Below are positions 37,815 through 45,322 of a DNA stretch of 64,000 nucleotides, in pieces. The position numbers and the translations under genes were made by a program. Under the pieces are notes generated by a model. That model did no database searches. It saw nothing but the letters and a program-made list of their open reading frames with translations, and had not been told where the DNA came from. The stretch's first letter is position 1; each line of letters starts with the position of its first letter. Origin of the DNA: Rhodobacterales bacterium. GTDB taxonomy: Bacteria > Pseudomonadota > Alphaproteobacteria > Rhodobacterales > Rhodobacteraceae. The DNA lies in contig JAACUH010000062.1 of NCBI GenBank assembly GCA_009993005.1, positions 1-64,000 on the forward strand. Direction: 5' to 3'.

Positions 37815-38987
37815 CTATTCGACGGCGGCGGCGCGCGCGGCAGCCTCGATTTCGGCGGTCTCGATTTCGGCGGCCTCGATTTCGGCGGCCTCGATTTCGG
37901 CGGCCTTGCGTTCGACCTGTTCGACGATGTGCTCGATCATCGCGTCATTGTTCAGCTTGTGGCTCTGCTTGCCGGCCAGATAGACCATGCCGGACCCTGC
38001 CCCGCCCCCGGTAAAGCCGACATCGGTCATCAGCGCCTCGCCCGGCCCGTTCACCACGCAGCCGATGATCGACAGGCTCATCGGCGTCTTGATATGCTCG
38101 AGCCGTTTTTCCAGCGCCGCGACCGTCTTGATCACGTCGAACCCCTGCCGCGCGCAGGACGGGCAAGAGATGATGTTGACGCCACGGTGGCGCAGACCCA
38201 GCGACTTGAGGATCTCGAAGCCGACCTTGACCTCTTCGACCGGGTCGGCCGAGAGGCTCACCCGGATCGTGTCGCCGATGCCCATCCACAAAAGCTGGCC
38301 CAGCCCGATGGCGGATTTGATCGTGCCCGAGACAAAACCGCCCGCCTCGGTGATACCCAGGTGGATCGGCGCGTCCGTCGCGTCGGCAAGTTGCTGGTAG
38401 GCAGCGGCGGCCATGAACACGTCCGACGCCTTTACGCTGATCTTGAAATCGTGGAAGTCGTTGTCCTGCAGGATGCGGATATGGTCGAGCCCGCTTTCCA
38501 CCATCGCATCGGGGCACGGCTCGCCATATTTGTCGAGCAGGTGCTTTTCCAGCGATCCCGCGTTGACGCCGATGCGGATCGAACAGCCGTGGTCGCGCGC
38601 GGCCTTGATGACCTCGCGCACGCGGGCGGCGTCGCCGATATTGCCGGGGTTGATGCGCAGGCAGGCGGCGCCGGCCTCGGCGGCCTCGATGGCGCGTTTG
38701 TAATGGAAATGGATGTCGGCCACGATCGGCACCGGGCTTTCGCGCACGATGTCGCGCAGGGCGCGGGTGCTGGCCTCGTCAGGCGTCGAGACGCGGACGA
38801 TATCGGCCCCCGCATCGGCGGCACGCTGCACCTGCGCCACGGTCGCCGCAACATCGGTGGTCAGCGTGTTGGTCATCGTCTGGACCGAGATCGGCGCATC
38901 GCCGCCCACGGGCACAGGCCCCACCATGATCTGGCGCGACTTGCGCCGGTCGATGTTGCGCCAGGGGCGGATCGGGTTGTGCGACAT
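37815..38987 (-). CDS. ispG: 4-hydroxy-3-methylbut-2-enyl diphosphate synthase
   Basis: Iron-sulfur enzyme of 390 aa for the penultimate step of the non-mevalonate isoprenoid pathway. The TIM-barrel part has [12 protein letters not shown] and GGDAPISV; the C-terminal part has the cluster cysteines in SCPSCARQ and [12 protein letters not shown] start at [11 protein letters not shown], where homology begins. The last 22 or so residues are a repeat of EIEAA encoded by four 15-bp units, outside the catalytic fold and probably a lineage-specific disordered or helical tail. Confidence 0.95.
   Translation of the reverse strand: MSHNPIRPWRNIDRRKSRQIMVGPVPVGGDAPISVQTMTNTLTTDVAATVAQVQRAADAGADIVRVSTPDEASTRALRDIVRESPVPIVADIHFHYKRAIEAAEAGAACLRINPGNIGDAARVREVIKAARDHGCSIRIGVNAGSLEKHLLDKYGEPCPDAMVESGLDHIRILQDNDFHDFKISVKASDVFMAAAAYQQLADATDAPIHLGITEAGGFVSGTIKSAIGLGQLLWMGIGDTIRVSLSADPVEEVKVGFEILKSLGLRHRGVNIISCPSCARQGFDVIKTVAALEKRLEHIKTPMSLSIIGCVVNGPGEALMTDVGFTGGGAGSGMVYLAGKQSHKLNNDAMIEHIVEQVERKAAEIEAAEIEAAEIETAEIEAAARAAAVE
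37845..37904. repeat. Four 15-bp tandem units at the 3' end of ispG
   Basis: The unit CTCGATTTCGGCGGC (plus strand) occurs four times, three exact and one with a single change. It encodes the EIEAA tail repeat of IspG. The length is a multiple of three, so copy changes keep the frame. Confidence 0.92.
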
Positions 38988-39057
38988 GGAAAGACCTGTT
39001 TGACGTTTCCCGCGCAACCTAAGGCCGCAATGTGGTCAGGGCAACCGGCCTGCGGGT

Positions 39058-40302
39058 TTATTCGGTCGCAACCTGGCCGGTCTGCGCCTGCGCGACATTG
39101 ACGATCTGCGCCAGATCGGCATCGCGGCCCAGATCGGCAAGCGCATAGTTGGACGTCAGGCTGTCGGCAGAAAGCGCCACGTTCGACGTCACCATGCCGC
39201 GTGCGCCGACCGGGCCGTAATGCGTGCCATTGACCGCGAAATAGACGGCCCCGGATTCGCCCGTGCGCAGGGTCGCGGGTTCTTCGGTCACGGGCACGTC
39301 AAAGGTGTCGCCGGCGTTCATGATGCCTTCGTAGATCACGCTGCCATCCGACCCGCGCACGCGCACCCAGGCGGGGCGCACCGCGACGATCTGGAGTTCC
39401 GGGACCGGCCCGTTCGTCACCTGCACGCCGCCGGGCACATCCTGCACTTCGGCCAGAAGCTGATCGATATCCGAGGCGAGCGCGGCGTTGCCACCGCCAT
39501 CCGCCATATCGATCGTGCCACCTGCCGACACGAAGGCCCCGCTGCGCGCGGGATTGAGCGTCGCGATCGGGCCATCACGCGCCACAAGCACCGGCACGTC
39601 GAGCGCCTGCGGCCGGTAGAGCCGGTCGAGCGCATCGGGCGCGGGCGCCACAAAGGCGGTCAGATCACCGCCAGCGATGCTGCCGGCGCGGGTCGCCCCG
39701 GCCAGCCGATCAACATCGGCCAGCACGGTCGGCGCTTGTTCGACCGGGGCGAACTGCACCTTCTGCACCTCTTGCAGAATCGTCCAGCCGCCAAAGCCCA
39801 AGCCGCCGATCACCATGAGCAAGACGGCCACCGACCCCAGCGCACGCGGCTCAAGGCCGCTGAAAAAGCGGTCGGACGCGGGAATGAAGGGGGTCGAGGG
39901 CGAGGCAAAGATATCCTTGCCCAGACCGCTGCTGGCCAGCCGTTCCTCGCGCGTCGCTTTGACCGACGACGCCTCGGCGGACATGCCATGCGCGGTCACG
40001 AACCCGCTTTCGCGGCAGAAGGTCTCGAACGCCCAGTCGGGGTCCATGTTCAGATAGCGCGCATAGGACCGCACATAGCCCGCGATAAAGCCGGGCGTGT
40101 CAAAGGCGGTGGGATCGGCGTTTTCGATGGCCGCGATATAGGCGGCCTTGATCTTGAGTTCGCGCTGCACGTCCAGCAGGCTCTTGCCCAGCGTCGCGCG
40201 TTCGCCCCGCATCAGGTCGCCCAGCCGCAATTCGAAGGCGTCAAAGCCTTTGGCTTCGCCACCTTCAGCGGGTTTACCGCGCCTGAAGCCTCGCCCGATC
40301 AT
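39058..40302 (-). CDS. RodZ-like helix-turn-helix membrane protein (DUF4115)
   Basis: Protein of 414 aa. A cytoplasmic HTH_25 domain (about 22-95, with LGKSLLDVQRELKIKAAYIAAIEN and FIAGYVRSYARYL) precedes one transmembrane helix (about 153-173). A low-complexity periplasmic linker leads to a C-terminal DUF4115 domain (about 305-380, with WVRVRGSDGSVIYEGIMNAGD). This is the RodZ architecture; RodZ links MreB filaments to the elongation machinery. The intervening region is longer than in E. coli. ispG follows on the same strand 70 bases on. Confidence 0.88.
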   Translation of the reverse strand: MIGRGFRRGKPAEGGEAKGFDAFELRLGDLMRGERATLGKSLLDVQRELKIKAAYIAAIENADPTAFDTPGFIAGYVRSYARYLNMDPDWAFETFCRESGFVTAHGMSAEASSVKATREERLASSGLGKDIFASPSTPFIPASDRFFSGLEPRALGSVAVLLMVIGGLGFGGWTILQEVQKVQFAPVEQAPTVLADVDRLAGATRAGSIAGGDLTAFVAPAPDALDRLYRPQALDVPVLVARDGPIATLNPARSGAFVSAGGTIDMADGGGNAALASDIDQLLAEVQDVPGGVQVTNGPVPELQIVAVRPAWVRVRGSDGSVIYEGIMNAGDTFDVPVTEEPATLRTGESGAVYFAVNGTHYGPVGARGMVTSNVALSADSLTSNYALADLGRDADLAQIVNVAQAQTGQVATE

Positions 40303-40374
40303 ACTGCCGTCCCGCTGTCCCGTCGCCCGCCTGCGCGCCTCGATCCCCTGTCATTGATTCGTGAAAACAGGAGT

Positions 40375-40393
40375 TGCTAACTTTCGATTAGCA
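40375..40393. promoter_or_regulatory. Inverted repeat TGCTAA-N7-TTAGCA upstream of the RodZ-like gene
   Basis: A 6-bp inverted repeat with 7 bases between arms, 73-91 bases upstream of the rodZ-like start and about 30 bases beyond the hemA stop. Spacing of one helical turn between half-sites suits a dimeric regulator. No regulator is assigned. Confidence 0.35.
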
Positions 40394-40425
40394 TACACGC
40401 AGAAGTGCTGCATCCGCAGAAAACG

Positions 40426-41649
40426 TTAACCGACAAGCTCGGCGCGATTCAGCGCACATCGCGACCACAGGCTGTCGAGCGCGCCAATCAATGCATCCAT
40501 TTCACGCGGCCCGTGCACCGGCGAGGGCGTGAAACGCAACCGTTCCGTCCCGCGCGGAACGGTCGGAAAGTTGATCGGCTGCACGTAGATGCCGAAATCC
40601 TCGAGCAGCCAGTCGGACAGCATCTTGGTATGCACCGGGTCGCCCACGATCAGCGGCACGATATGGCTGCCATGGTCGCTGACCGGCAGGCCGAGCCCGC
40701 GCAGCCGCAGCTTGAGAATGCGCGCCTGCGTCTGATGCGCGTCGCGCAGCGCCTGATCGGTCTTGAGATGCGCGACCGACGCCGCGGCGCCGGCGGCAAT
40801 GGCGGGCGGCAGCGAGGTGGTAAAGATGAACCCCGGCGCATAGGAGCGCACCGCATCGGCCATCCGGGCAGAGGTCGCGATATAGCCACCCATCACGCCA
40901 TAGGCCTTGCCCAGCGTGCCGTTGATGATGTCGATGCGGCCCATCAGGCCCCGCGCCTCGGCCACGCCGCCACCGCGGGGGCCATACATGCCCACGGCAT
41001 GCACCTCGTCGATATAGGTCAGCGCGCCGAATTCCTCGGCCAGCGAAACGATCTCTGCGATCGGGCCGAAATCGCCATCCATCGAATAGACGCTTTCAAA
41101 GGCGATGAGTTTCGGTGCGGCCGGGTCATCGGCGGCCAGCAATTCGCGCAGATGGGCCACGTCGTTGTGCCGGAAGATCCGCTTTTCCCCGCCATTGCGC
41201 CGGATCCCCTCGATCATCGAGGCATGGTTGAGCGCGTCGGAATAGATGATGAGACCCGGAAACAGGCGCGGCAGCGTGCTGAGCGTCGCGTCATTGGCGA
41301 GATAGGCCGAGGTAAAGAGCAGCGCGGCCTCCTTGCCGTGCAGATCGGCGAGCTCGGCCTCGAGCCGCTTGTGCCAGACCGTGGTGCCCGAGATGTTGCG
41401 CGTGCCGCCCGACCCGGCGCCGGTGGCGTCGAGCGCCTCGTGCATCGCCGCCAGCACCACGGGGTGCTGGCCCATGCCCAGATAGTCATTGCCGCACCAG
41501 ACCGTGACCGGGCGTTCGGACCCGTCGGGGCGATGCCAGACCGCATGCGGAAACTGCCCCTTGCACCGCGCGATATCGATGAAGGTCCGGTAGCGGCCCT
41601 CTGCATGCAGACGTCCGATGGCGGCATCGAGCTGAGTGTTGTAGTCCAC
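40426..41649 (-). CDS. hemA: 5-aminolevulinate synthase
   Basis: PLP enzyme of 407 aa condensing glycine with succinyl-CoA, the first step of tetrapyrrole synthesis by the Shemin pathway of alphaproteobacteria. The PLP lysine is K248 in [10 protein letters not shown], the same number as in Rhodobacter capsulatus. I start at the GTG codon ([15 protein letters not shown]), which aligns with the family N terminus and has AAAGGGA eight bases upstream. An FNR-type box lies in the divergent promoter region, so oxygen-dependent control by FnrL is likely. Confidence 0.96.
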   Translation of the reverse strand: MDYNTQLDAAIGRLHAEGRYRTFIDIARCKGQFPHAVWHRPDGSERPVTVWCGNDYLGMGQHPVVLAAMHEALDATGAGSGGTRNISGTTVWHKRLEAELADLHGKEAALLFTSAYLANDATLSTLPRLFPGLIIYSDALNHASMIEGIRRNGGEKRIFRHNDVAHLRELLAADDPAAPKLIAFESVYSMDGDFGPIAEIVSLAEEFGALTYIDEVHAVGMYGPRGGGVAEARGLMGRIDIINGTLGKAYGVMGGYIATSARMADAVRSYAPGFIFTTSLPPAIAAGAAASVAHLKTDQALRDAHQTQARILKLRLRGLGLPVSDHGSHIVPLIVGDPVHTKMLSDWLLEDFGIYVQPINFPTVPRGTERLRFTPSPVHGPREMDALIGALDSLWSRCALNRAELVG

Positions 41650-41795
41650 GGCGGCAGTCCCTTTTCGCTGGATGGCGTAGATATAGGCCACGGGCTGGCC
41701 TGACAACACGCTACATTTTGACGCCCTTTGCGACTTTACCCGGATGCGGACGTCGGCGCCTGTTGGCCTTGTCGCAAGCGGCGCCTATGCTTGCC

Positions 41796-41809
41796 TTGAT
41801 CCTGATCAA
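41796..41809. promoter_or_regulatory. FNR/FnrL box between hemA and the M20 peptidase gene
   Basis: TTGATCCTGATCAA is a perfect TTGAT-N4-ATCAA site. Its centre is about 153 bases upstream of the hemA start and about 19 bases upstream of the M20 peptidase start. FnrL control of hemA is known in Rhodobacter, which supports this reading. Confidence 0.85.
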
Positions 41810-41821
41810 GAAAGTCCCCTC

Positions 41822-43219
41822 ATGACCGCCCCGACCGCGAACGCCACGCTTGACCCTGTCCTCGCCCGTATCGACGCCGATCTGCCCGCCGCGCTCGACC
41901 GGCTGATGGCCCTGTTGCGCATCCCCTCGATCTCGACCGACCCGGCCCATGCCGCCGCCTGCGTCGCGGCCGCAGACTGGCTGGTGGCCGATCTGCAGAC
42001 CCTCGGCTTTGACGCGAGCCGCCGCGACACCGCCGGCCACCCGATGGTCGTGGCCCATGCCGGCGACAGCGGTCCGCATCTGCTGTTCTACGGCCATTAC
42101 GACGTGCAGCCCGTCGATCCGCTGCACCTGTGGGCGCGTGACCCCTTTGACCCGGTGGTCGAGAAAACCCCCGCCGGCGAGGTCATCCGCGGCCGCGGCA
42201 CCTCTGACGACAAGGGCCAGCTGATGACCTTTGTCGAAGCCTGCCGCGCCTGGAAGGCGGTGCATGGCACCCTGCCCGCCCGGATCACGCTCTTCTTCGA
42301 GGGAGAAGAGGAATCCGGCTCGCCCTCGCTCATCCCCTTCATGCGCGAGAACGCCGCCGAGCTGACCGCCGACATCGCGCTGATCTGCGACACCGGCCTC
42401 TTTGACCACGACACCCCCGCGATCACGACGATGCTGCGCGGCCTGCTGGGCGAAGAGGTCACGATCACGGGCCCGCGCATGGACCTGCATTCGGGCATGT
42501 ACGGCGGCGCCGCGATCAACCCGGCGCGCGTGCTCGCCCGCATCATCGCCGCCCTGCATGACGACAGCGGCCGGGTGACGGTGCCGGGGTTTTACGACGG
42601 CGTGCCCGAACTCAGCAATGCGCTGCGCGCGCAATGGGACGGGCTCGGCTTTGACGCGGAGGCGTTCCTGCACGACGTAGGTCTTTCGGTGCCCGCCGGT
42701 GAGGCCGGCCGCTCGGTGCTCGAGATGATCTGGGCGCGCCCCACCTGCGAGGTCAATGGCATCACCGGCGGCTATACCGGCGACGGGTTCAAGACGGTGC
42801 TGCCCTCGCAGGCCCGCGCCAAGATCAGCTTCCGCCTGGTGGGCCAACAGGACCCCGTAGCGATCCGCGACAGCTTCCGCGCCATGGTGCGCGCGATGCT
42901 GCCCGCCGATTGCGGCGTCAGCTTCCACGGTCACGGCACCTCGCCGGCGAGCACCATGTCCACTGAAAACCCCGCCTTTGACGCCGCACGCGCCGCACTT
43001 AGCGCCGAATGGCCCCGCCCCGCGGCCTTTGTCGGCTCTGGCGGTTCGATCCCGATCGCGGGCTATTTCAAGGATATCCTGGCGATGGACGCGATGCTGG
43101 TCGGCTTTGCCAAGGACGACGACCTGATCCACTCACCCAACGAGAAATACGACCTGCGGTCGTTCCACAAGGGCATCCGCAGCTGGGCGCGCATCCTGTC
43201 GGCCCTCAGCGCCAACTGA
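41822..43219 (+). CDS. M20 family metallopeptidase (dipeptidase)
   Basis: Cytoplasmic zinc peptidase of 465 aa. Metal and catalytic residues are visible: H92 and D94 in FYGHYDVQPVDP, the bridging aspartate in GRGTSDDKGQ, and the general base/ligand glutamates in FFEGEEESGSP. The dimerisation domain carries the MDLHSGMYGG histidine. The whole sequence fits the CNDP-like dipeptidase branch; substrate preference is unknown. Start at the ATG at 41822, 12 bases after the FNR-type box, which could therefore block or place its promoter. Confidence 0.92.
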   Translation: MTAPTANATLDPVLARIDADLPAALDRLMALLRIPSISTDPAHAAACVAAADWLVADLQTLGFDASRRDTAGHPMVVAHAGDSGPHLLFYGHYDVQPVDPLHLWARDPFDPVVEKTPAGEVIRGRGTSDDKGQLMTFVEACRAWKAVHGTLPARITLFFEGEEESGSPSLIPFMRENAAELTADIALICDTGLFDHDTPAITTMLRGLLGEEVTITGPRMDLHSGMYGGAAINPARVLARIIAALHDDSGRVTVPGFYDGVPELSNALRAQWDGLGFDAEAFLHDVGLSVPAGEAGRSVLEMIWARPTCEVNGITGGYTGDGFKTVLPSQARAKISFRLVGQQDPVAIRDSFRAMVRAMLPADCGVSFHGHGTSPASTMSTENPAFDAARAALSAEWPRPAAFVGSGGSIPIAGYFKDILAMDAMLVGFAKDDDLIHSPNEKYDLRSFHKGIRSWARILSALSAN

Positions 43220-43228
43220 GAGAGCGGA

Positions 43229-43312
43229 GCCTCCGGCGGGAGTATTTTTGGCACAGAGAAGCTGGGCGCACCGCTTTGACTTCTCTGTGCCCAAAATACT
43301 CCCGCCGGAGGC
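43229..43312. repeat. Near-perfect 33-bp inverted repeat between convergent genes
   Basis: Left arm 43229-43261 and right arm 43280-43312 are complementary at 32 of 33 positions with an 18-base loop. Each arm carries CCTCCGGCGGGAGTATTTT and CACAGAGAAG. It follows the M20 peptidase stop by ten bases and precedes the stop of the convergent small membrane protein gene. It may act as a bidirectional terminator, but its shared sequence with 61526-61548 marks it as a member of a repeat family. Confidence 0.9.
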
Positions 43313-43332
43313 AGCAACGGCGCCGCGCGCGA

Positions 43333-43557
43333 TCACGCCTGTCGCAGCAGCGCCATCCGGATCAGCTTGGCCAGCAGCAGCGCAAAGGGTGCCGCGTGCA
43401 TCAGCAGATCGAAGATGTCGATAGGAGCTCTCAGATTGCCTGCCGAGAGCAGTTTGAGTTTTTCCCACAGATGCGGCTCTGGAAAGAATGGTGCGAGGCC
43501 GAGGGTCAGGGCGGCGATCACGAGGAACGACAGGGGCAGTTGGTCGAGGAGGTGCAT
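43333..43557 (-). CDS. Small conserved membrane protein
   Basis: Protein of 74 aa starting MHLLDQLPLSFLVIAALTLG, with two hydrophobic segments (about 8-25 and 52-70) separated by FFPEPHLWEKLKLLSAGNL. Proteins of this size with a PEPH-x-x-EK motif are common in Rhodobacterales and are sometimes labelled as RND-transporter related in annotations; I find no basis for a transport function. The start is set at the ATG at 43557; the frame continues 19 codons upstream without resemblance. Confidence 0.78.
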   Translation of the reverse strand: MHLLDQLPLSFLVIAALTLGLAPFFPEPHLWEKLKLLSAGNLRAPIDIFDLLMHAAPFALLLAKLIRMALLRQA

Positions 43558-43640
43558 GGCTTTGGCCTTGTCCAATGTCAGAAAATGTCTACTCCCGACA
43601 CCACAGACAATCAATTACAAAATCGAAATGTATTTGAAAA

Positions 43641-43717
43641 TGGCGCGGTTGACGGGGCTCGAACCCGCGACCCCCGGCGTGACAGGCCGGTACTCTAACC
43701 GACTGAGCTACAACCGC
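43641..43717 (-). tRNA. tRNA-Asp (GTC), copy 1
   Basis: A 77-base cloverleaf including the encoded CCA. The acceptor stem is GCGGTTG/CAACCGC with discriminator G, the D arm GCTC...GAGT, the anticodon stem CCGGC/GCCGG with loop CTGTCAC (anticodon GTC), and the T arm GCGGG/CCCGT. Identical to the copy at 43746-43822. Confidence 0.97.
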
Positions 43718-43745
43718 GCATCACGTCCGGCAGAAAGATGGCAAA

Positions 43746-43822
43746 TGGCGCGGTTGACGGGGCTCGAACCCGCGACCCCCGGCGTGACAGGCCGGTACTC
43801 TAACCGACTGAGCTACAACCGC
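43746..43822 (-). tRNA. tRNA-Asp (GTC), copy 2
   Basis: A 77-base cloverleaf identical to copy 1, including the encoded CCA and the anticodon loop CTGTCAC. The two copies are 28 bases apart and transcribed in the same direction, with copy 2 upstream. Confidence 0.97.
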
Positions 43823-43942
43823 GCATCTGCCGTCTGGTCCTGCGACCGAACGTAGAGGGGGTCATAAGCGGCTCGTCCGCGCCCGTCAAGCGCCAAGCGG
43901 GCGAAACTTGCGATGATCGGCACAAGGTGGGCAATGGCGGGA

Positions 43943-44018
<76 letters not shown>

Positions 44019-44019
44019 G

Positions 44020-44646
44020 TCAGGTCGCTGCATTAGCCGTTGCGTCGCGCTGTGGCAAGCCGTCGACCGGCAAGATCCGGCTGACCCCGTCGCGGATTTC
44101 AAAGACGATTCCCTGCCCGCCCGGCAGATCGCCGATCCGGTCAAGCGCCAGCCCCATGGCAAGGGCGCGCAGGGCGCGCGACGTCATCCCGTGGGTCACG
44201 ATCACGGTCGGCCGCCTGATCTCGGCCAGCACCGCACCAACGCGCGCCCAGAGCGCGACAAACCCCTCGCCCTCCGGCGCGCGGCTATAGAATGCGACCA
44301 GACCTTCATCCGAAGGCCCTGGCCAGCGCGCGGCGATCTCGCTGCGCGCGAGACCGGCCCATTGCCCCATGGCGATCTCGCGCAGCCGGCTGTCCGCCTG
44401 CGCCTGCATCCCGAGCGGCCCCAGCGCAAGCGCGGCGGTGTCGCGGGCGCGCCCCTGCGGGCTGCACAGCGCATCATGGGTCTGCGGACCCACGCCCGCC
44501 GCAGCCAGTGCGCGCCCCATGGCCAAGGCTTGCGCCCGACCCAGCGGGGTAAGCGGGGAATCGAGCCCGCCCTGCATCCGGTCGGCCCGGTTCCATTCGG
44601 TCTCGCCGTGGCGCAGCACATAGAGGGGGGGCAGCATCAGCCTCAT
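44020..44646 (-). CDS. Histidine phosphatase family protein
   Basis: Protein of 208 aa in the phosphoglycerate mutase-like superfamily. The phosphohistidine motif is LRHGETEWN near residue 13, the second histidine lies in VIVTHGMTSRALRA, and the acidic residue is in REIAMGQW. Candidates are alpha-ribazole phosphatase (cobC-like) or a general phosphatase; the sequence does not decide. The start is ATG at 44646 or 44637 because upstream codons overlap tRNA-Val(CAC). It sits between two valine tRNA genes on the same strand. Confidence 0.88.
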   Translation of the reverse strand: MRLMLPPLYVLRHGETEWNRADRMQGGLDSPLTPLGRAQALAMGRALAAAGVGPQTHDALCSPQGRARDTAALALGPLGMQAQADSRLREIAMGQWAGLARSEIAARWPGPSDEGLVAFYSRAPEGEGFVALWARVGAVLAEIRRPTVIVTHGMTSRALRALAMGLALDRIGDLPGGQGIVFEIRDGVSRILPVDGLPQRDATANAAT

Positions 44647-44670
44647 TCCAGCCAGGTCAGACAGGAAGGA

Positions 44671-44745
44671 TGGTGGGTGATAAGGGATTCGAACCCCTGA
44701 CATCTTCGATGTGAACGAAGCGCTCTACCACTGAGCTAATCACCC
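44671..44745 (-). tRNA. tRNA-Val (CAC)
   Basis: A 75-base cloverleaf with encoded CCA. The acceptor stem is GGGTGAT/ATCACCC, the anticodon stem CTTCG/CGAAG with loop TTCACAT (anticodon CAC), and the T arm contains GGTTCGAATCC. It shares the anticodon stem with tRNA-Val(TAC), which suggests duplication and divergence. Confidence 0.96.
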
Positions 44746-44770
44746 TTGCGCGCGGTCTCTAACGCGCCTG

Positions 44771-45130
44771 TCACATCTCTGCAAGAGGGCGCGTGCCGTG
44801 TTCGTCATGTGCGGCCGGTTGATGCATCAGCCGCACCATCAACACCTTGCCGCGGGGATTGTCCTTGACCCGCGTGACCTTGAGCTTGCCCAGCGGCGGC
44901 AGGTTCAGCTCCTCGCCCGCGACCAGCATTTCAGCCATCAGCGCCAGCGCGGCCTCGATCGCCGTGCGCGTATCGGCCTTGCGCACACCAGAGCGGTCGG
45001 CCACCCGATCGACGAAATCCTTTTTGCGGATCTGGACCCGGCCAACAGGGGCGGGCTCGGGCGCCACCGCACTCTCCGGCGCGTCGTCCGCTGCCGCTTC
45101 CGATGCGCCTTTGCGCGGTCTGGCTGCCAT
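44771..45130 (-). CDS. HU-family DNA-binding protein with N-terminal extension
   Basis: Protein of 119 aa. Residues 1-30 form an alanine/proline-rich acidic tail absent from standard 90-aa HU. The HU/IHF core follows from about residue 33 (QIRKKDFVDRVADRSGVRKADTRTAIEA) and includes the beta-arm region LPPLGKLKVTRVKDNPRGK. It lacks the usual long DNA-inserting arm sequence with a conserved proline in full form, so binding mode may differ. Start at the ATG with GGAGGGG upstream (45130). It lies upstream of tRNA-Val(CAC) on the same strand. Confidence 0.85.
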   Translation of the reverse strand: MAARPRKGASEAAADDAPESAVAPEPAPVGRVQIRKKDFVDRVADRSGVRKADTRTAIEAALALMAEMLVAGEELNLPPLGKLKVTRVKDNPRGKVLMVRLMHQPAAHDEHGTRPLAEM

Positions 45131-45217
45131 CACTCCCCTCCCTTGTCCCGGCGCGCGATGCGCCCTGCCACGCGACCATCCCGCACGCGACCATCCCGCC
45201 TCGGCGCGTCAAGCGCA

Positions 45218-45245
45218 AGTGGCGCGGGTTGGTGCCCGCGCCACT
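45218..45245. terminator. 11-bp perfect hairpin between HU-like and lon genes
   Basis: Stem AGTGGCGCGGG / CCCGCGCCACT (45218-45228 with 45235-45245), loop TTGGTG. It lies downstream of lon on the minus strand. No T tract follows, so termination strength is uncertain. Just beyond it (45168-45197) the 15-mer ACGCGACCATCCCGC is present twice in tandem. Confidence 0.55.
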
Positions 45246-45246
45246 G

Positions 45247-45283
45247 CTTCATCTTGCTACAAATATCCTCGCCGAAGGCATCC
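45247..45283. repeat. Copy of the dispersed CATCTTG-AAATATCC repeat
   Basis: Matches the copy at 8897-8932 in most positions in the same orientation: CTTCATCTTG, then AAATATCC, then CGCCG-AGGC. It lies between lon and the HU-like gene, directly after the hairpin. Confidence 0.65.
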
Positions 45284-45322
45284 GACCTCCCGCAGCGGGT
45301 GCATCCGGCCGGCATGGGCGCC

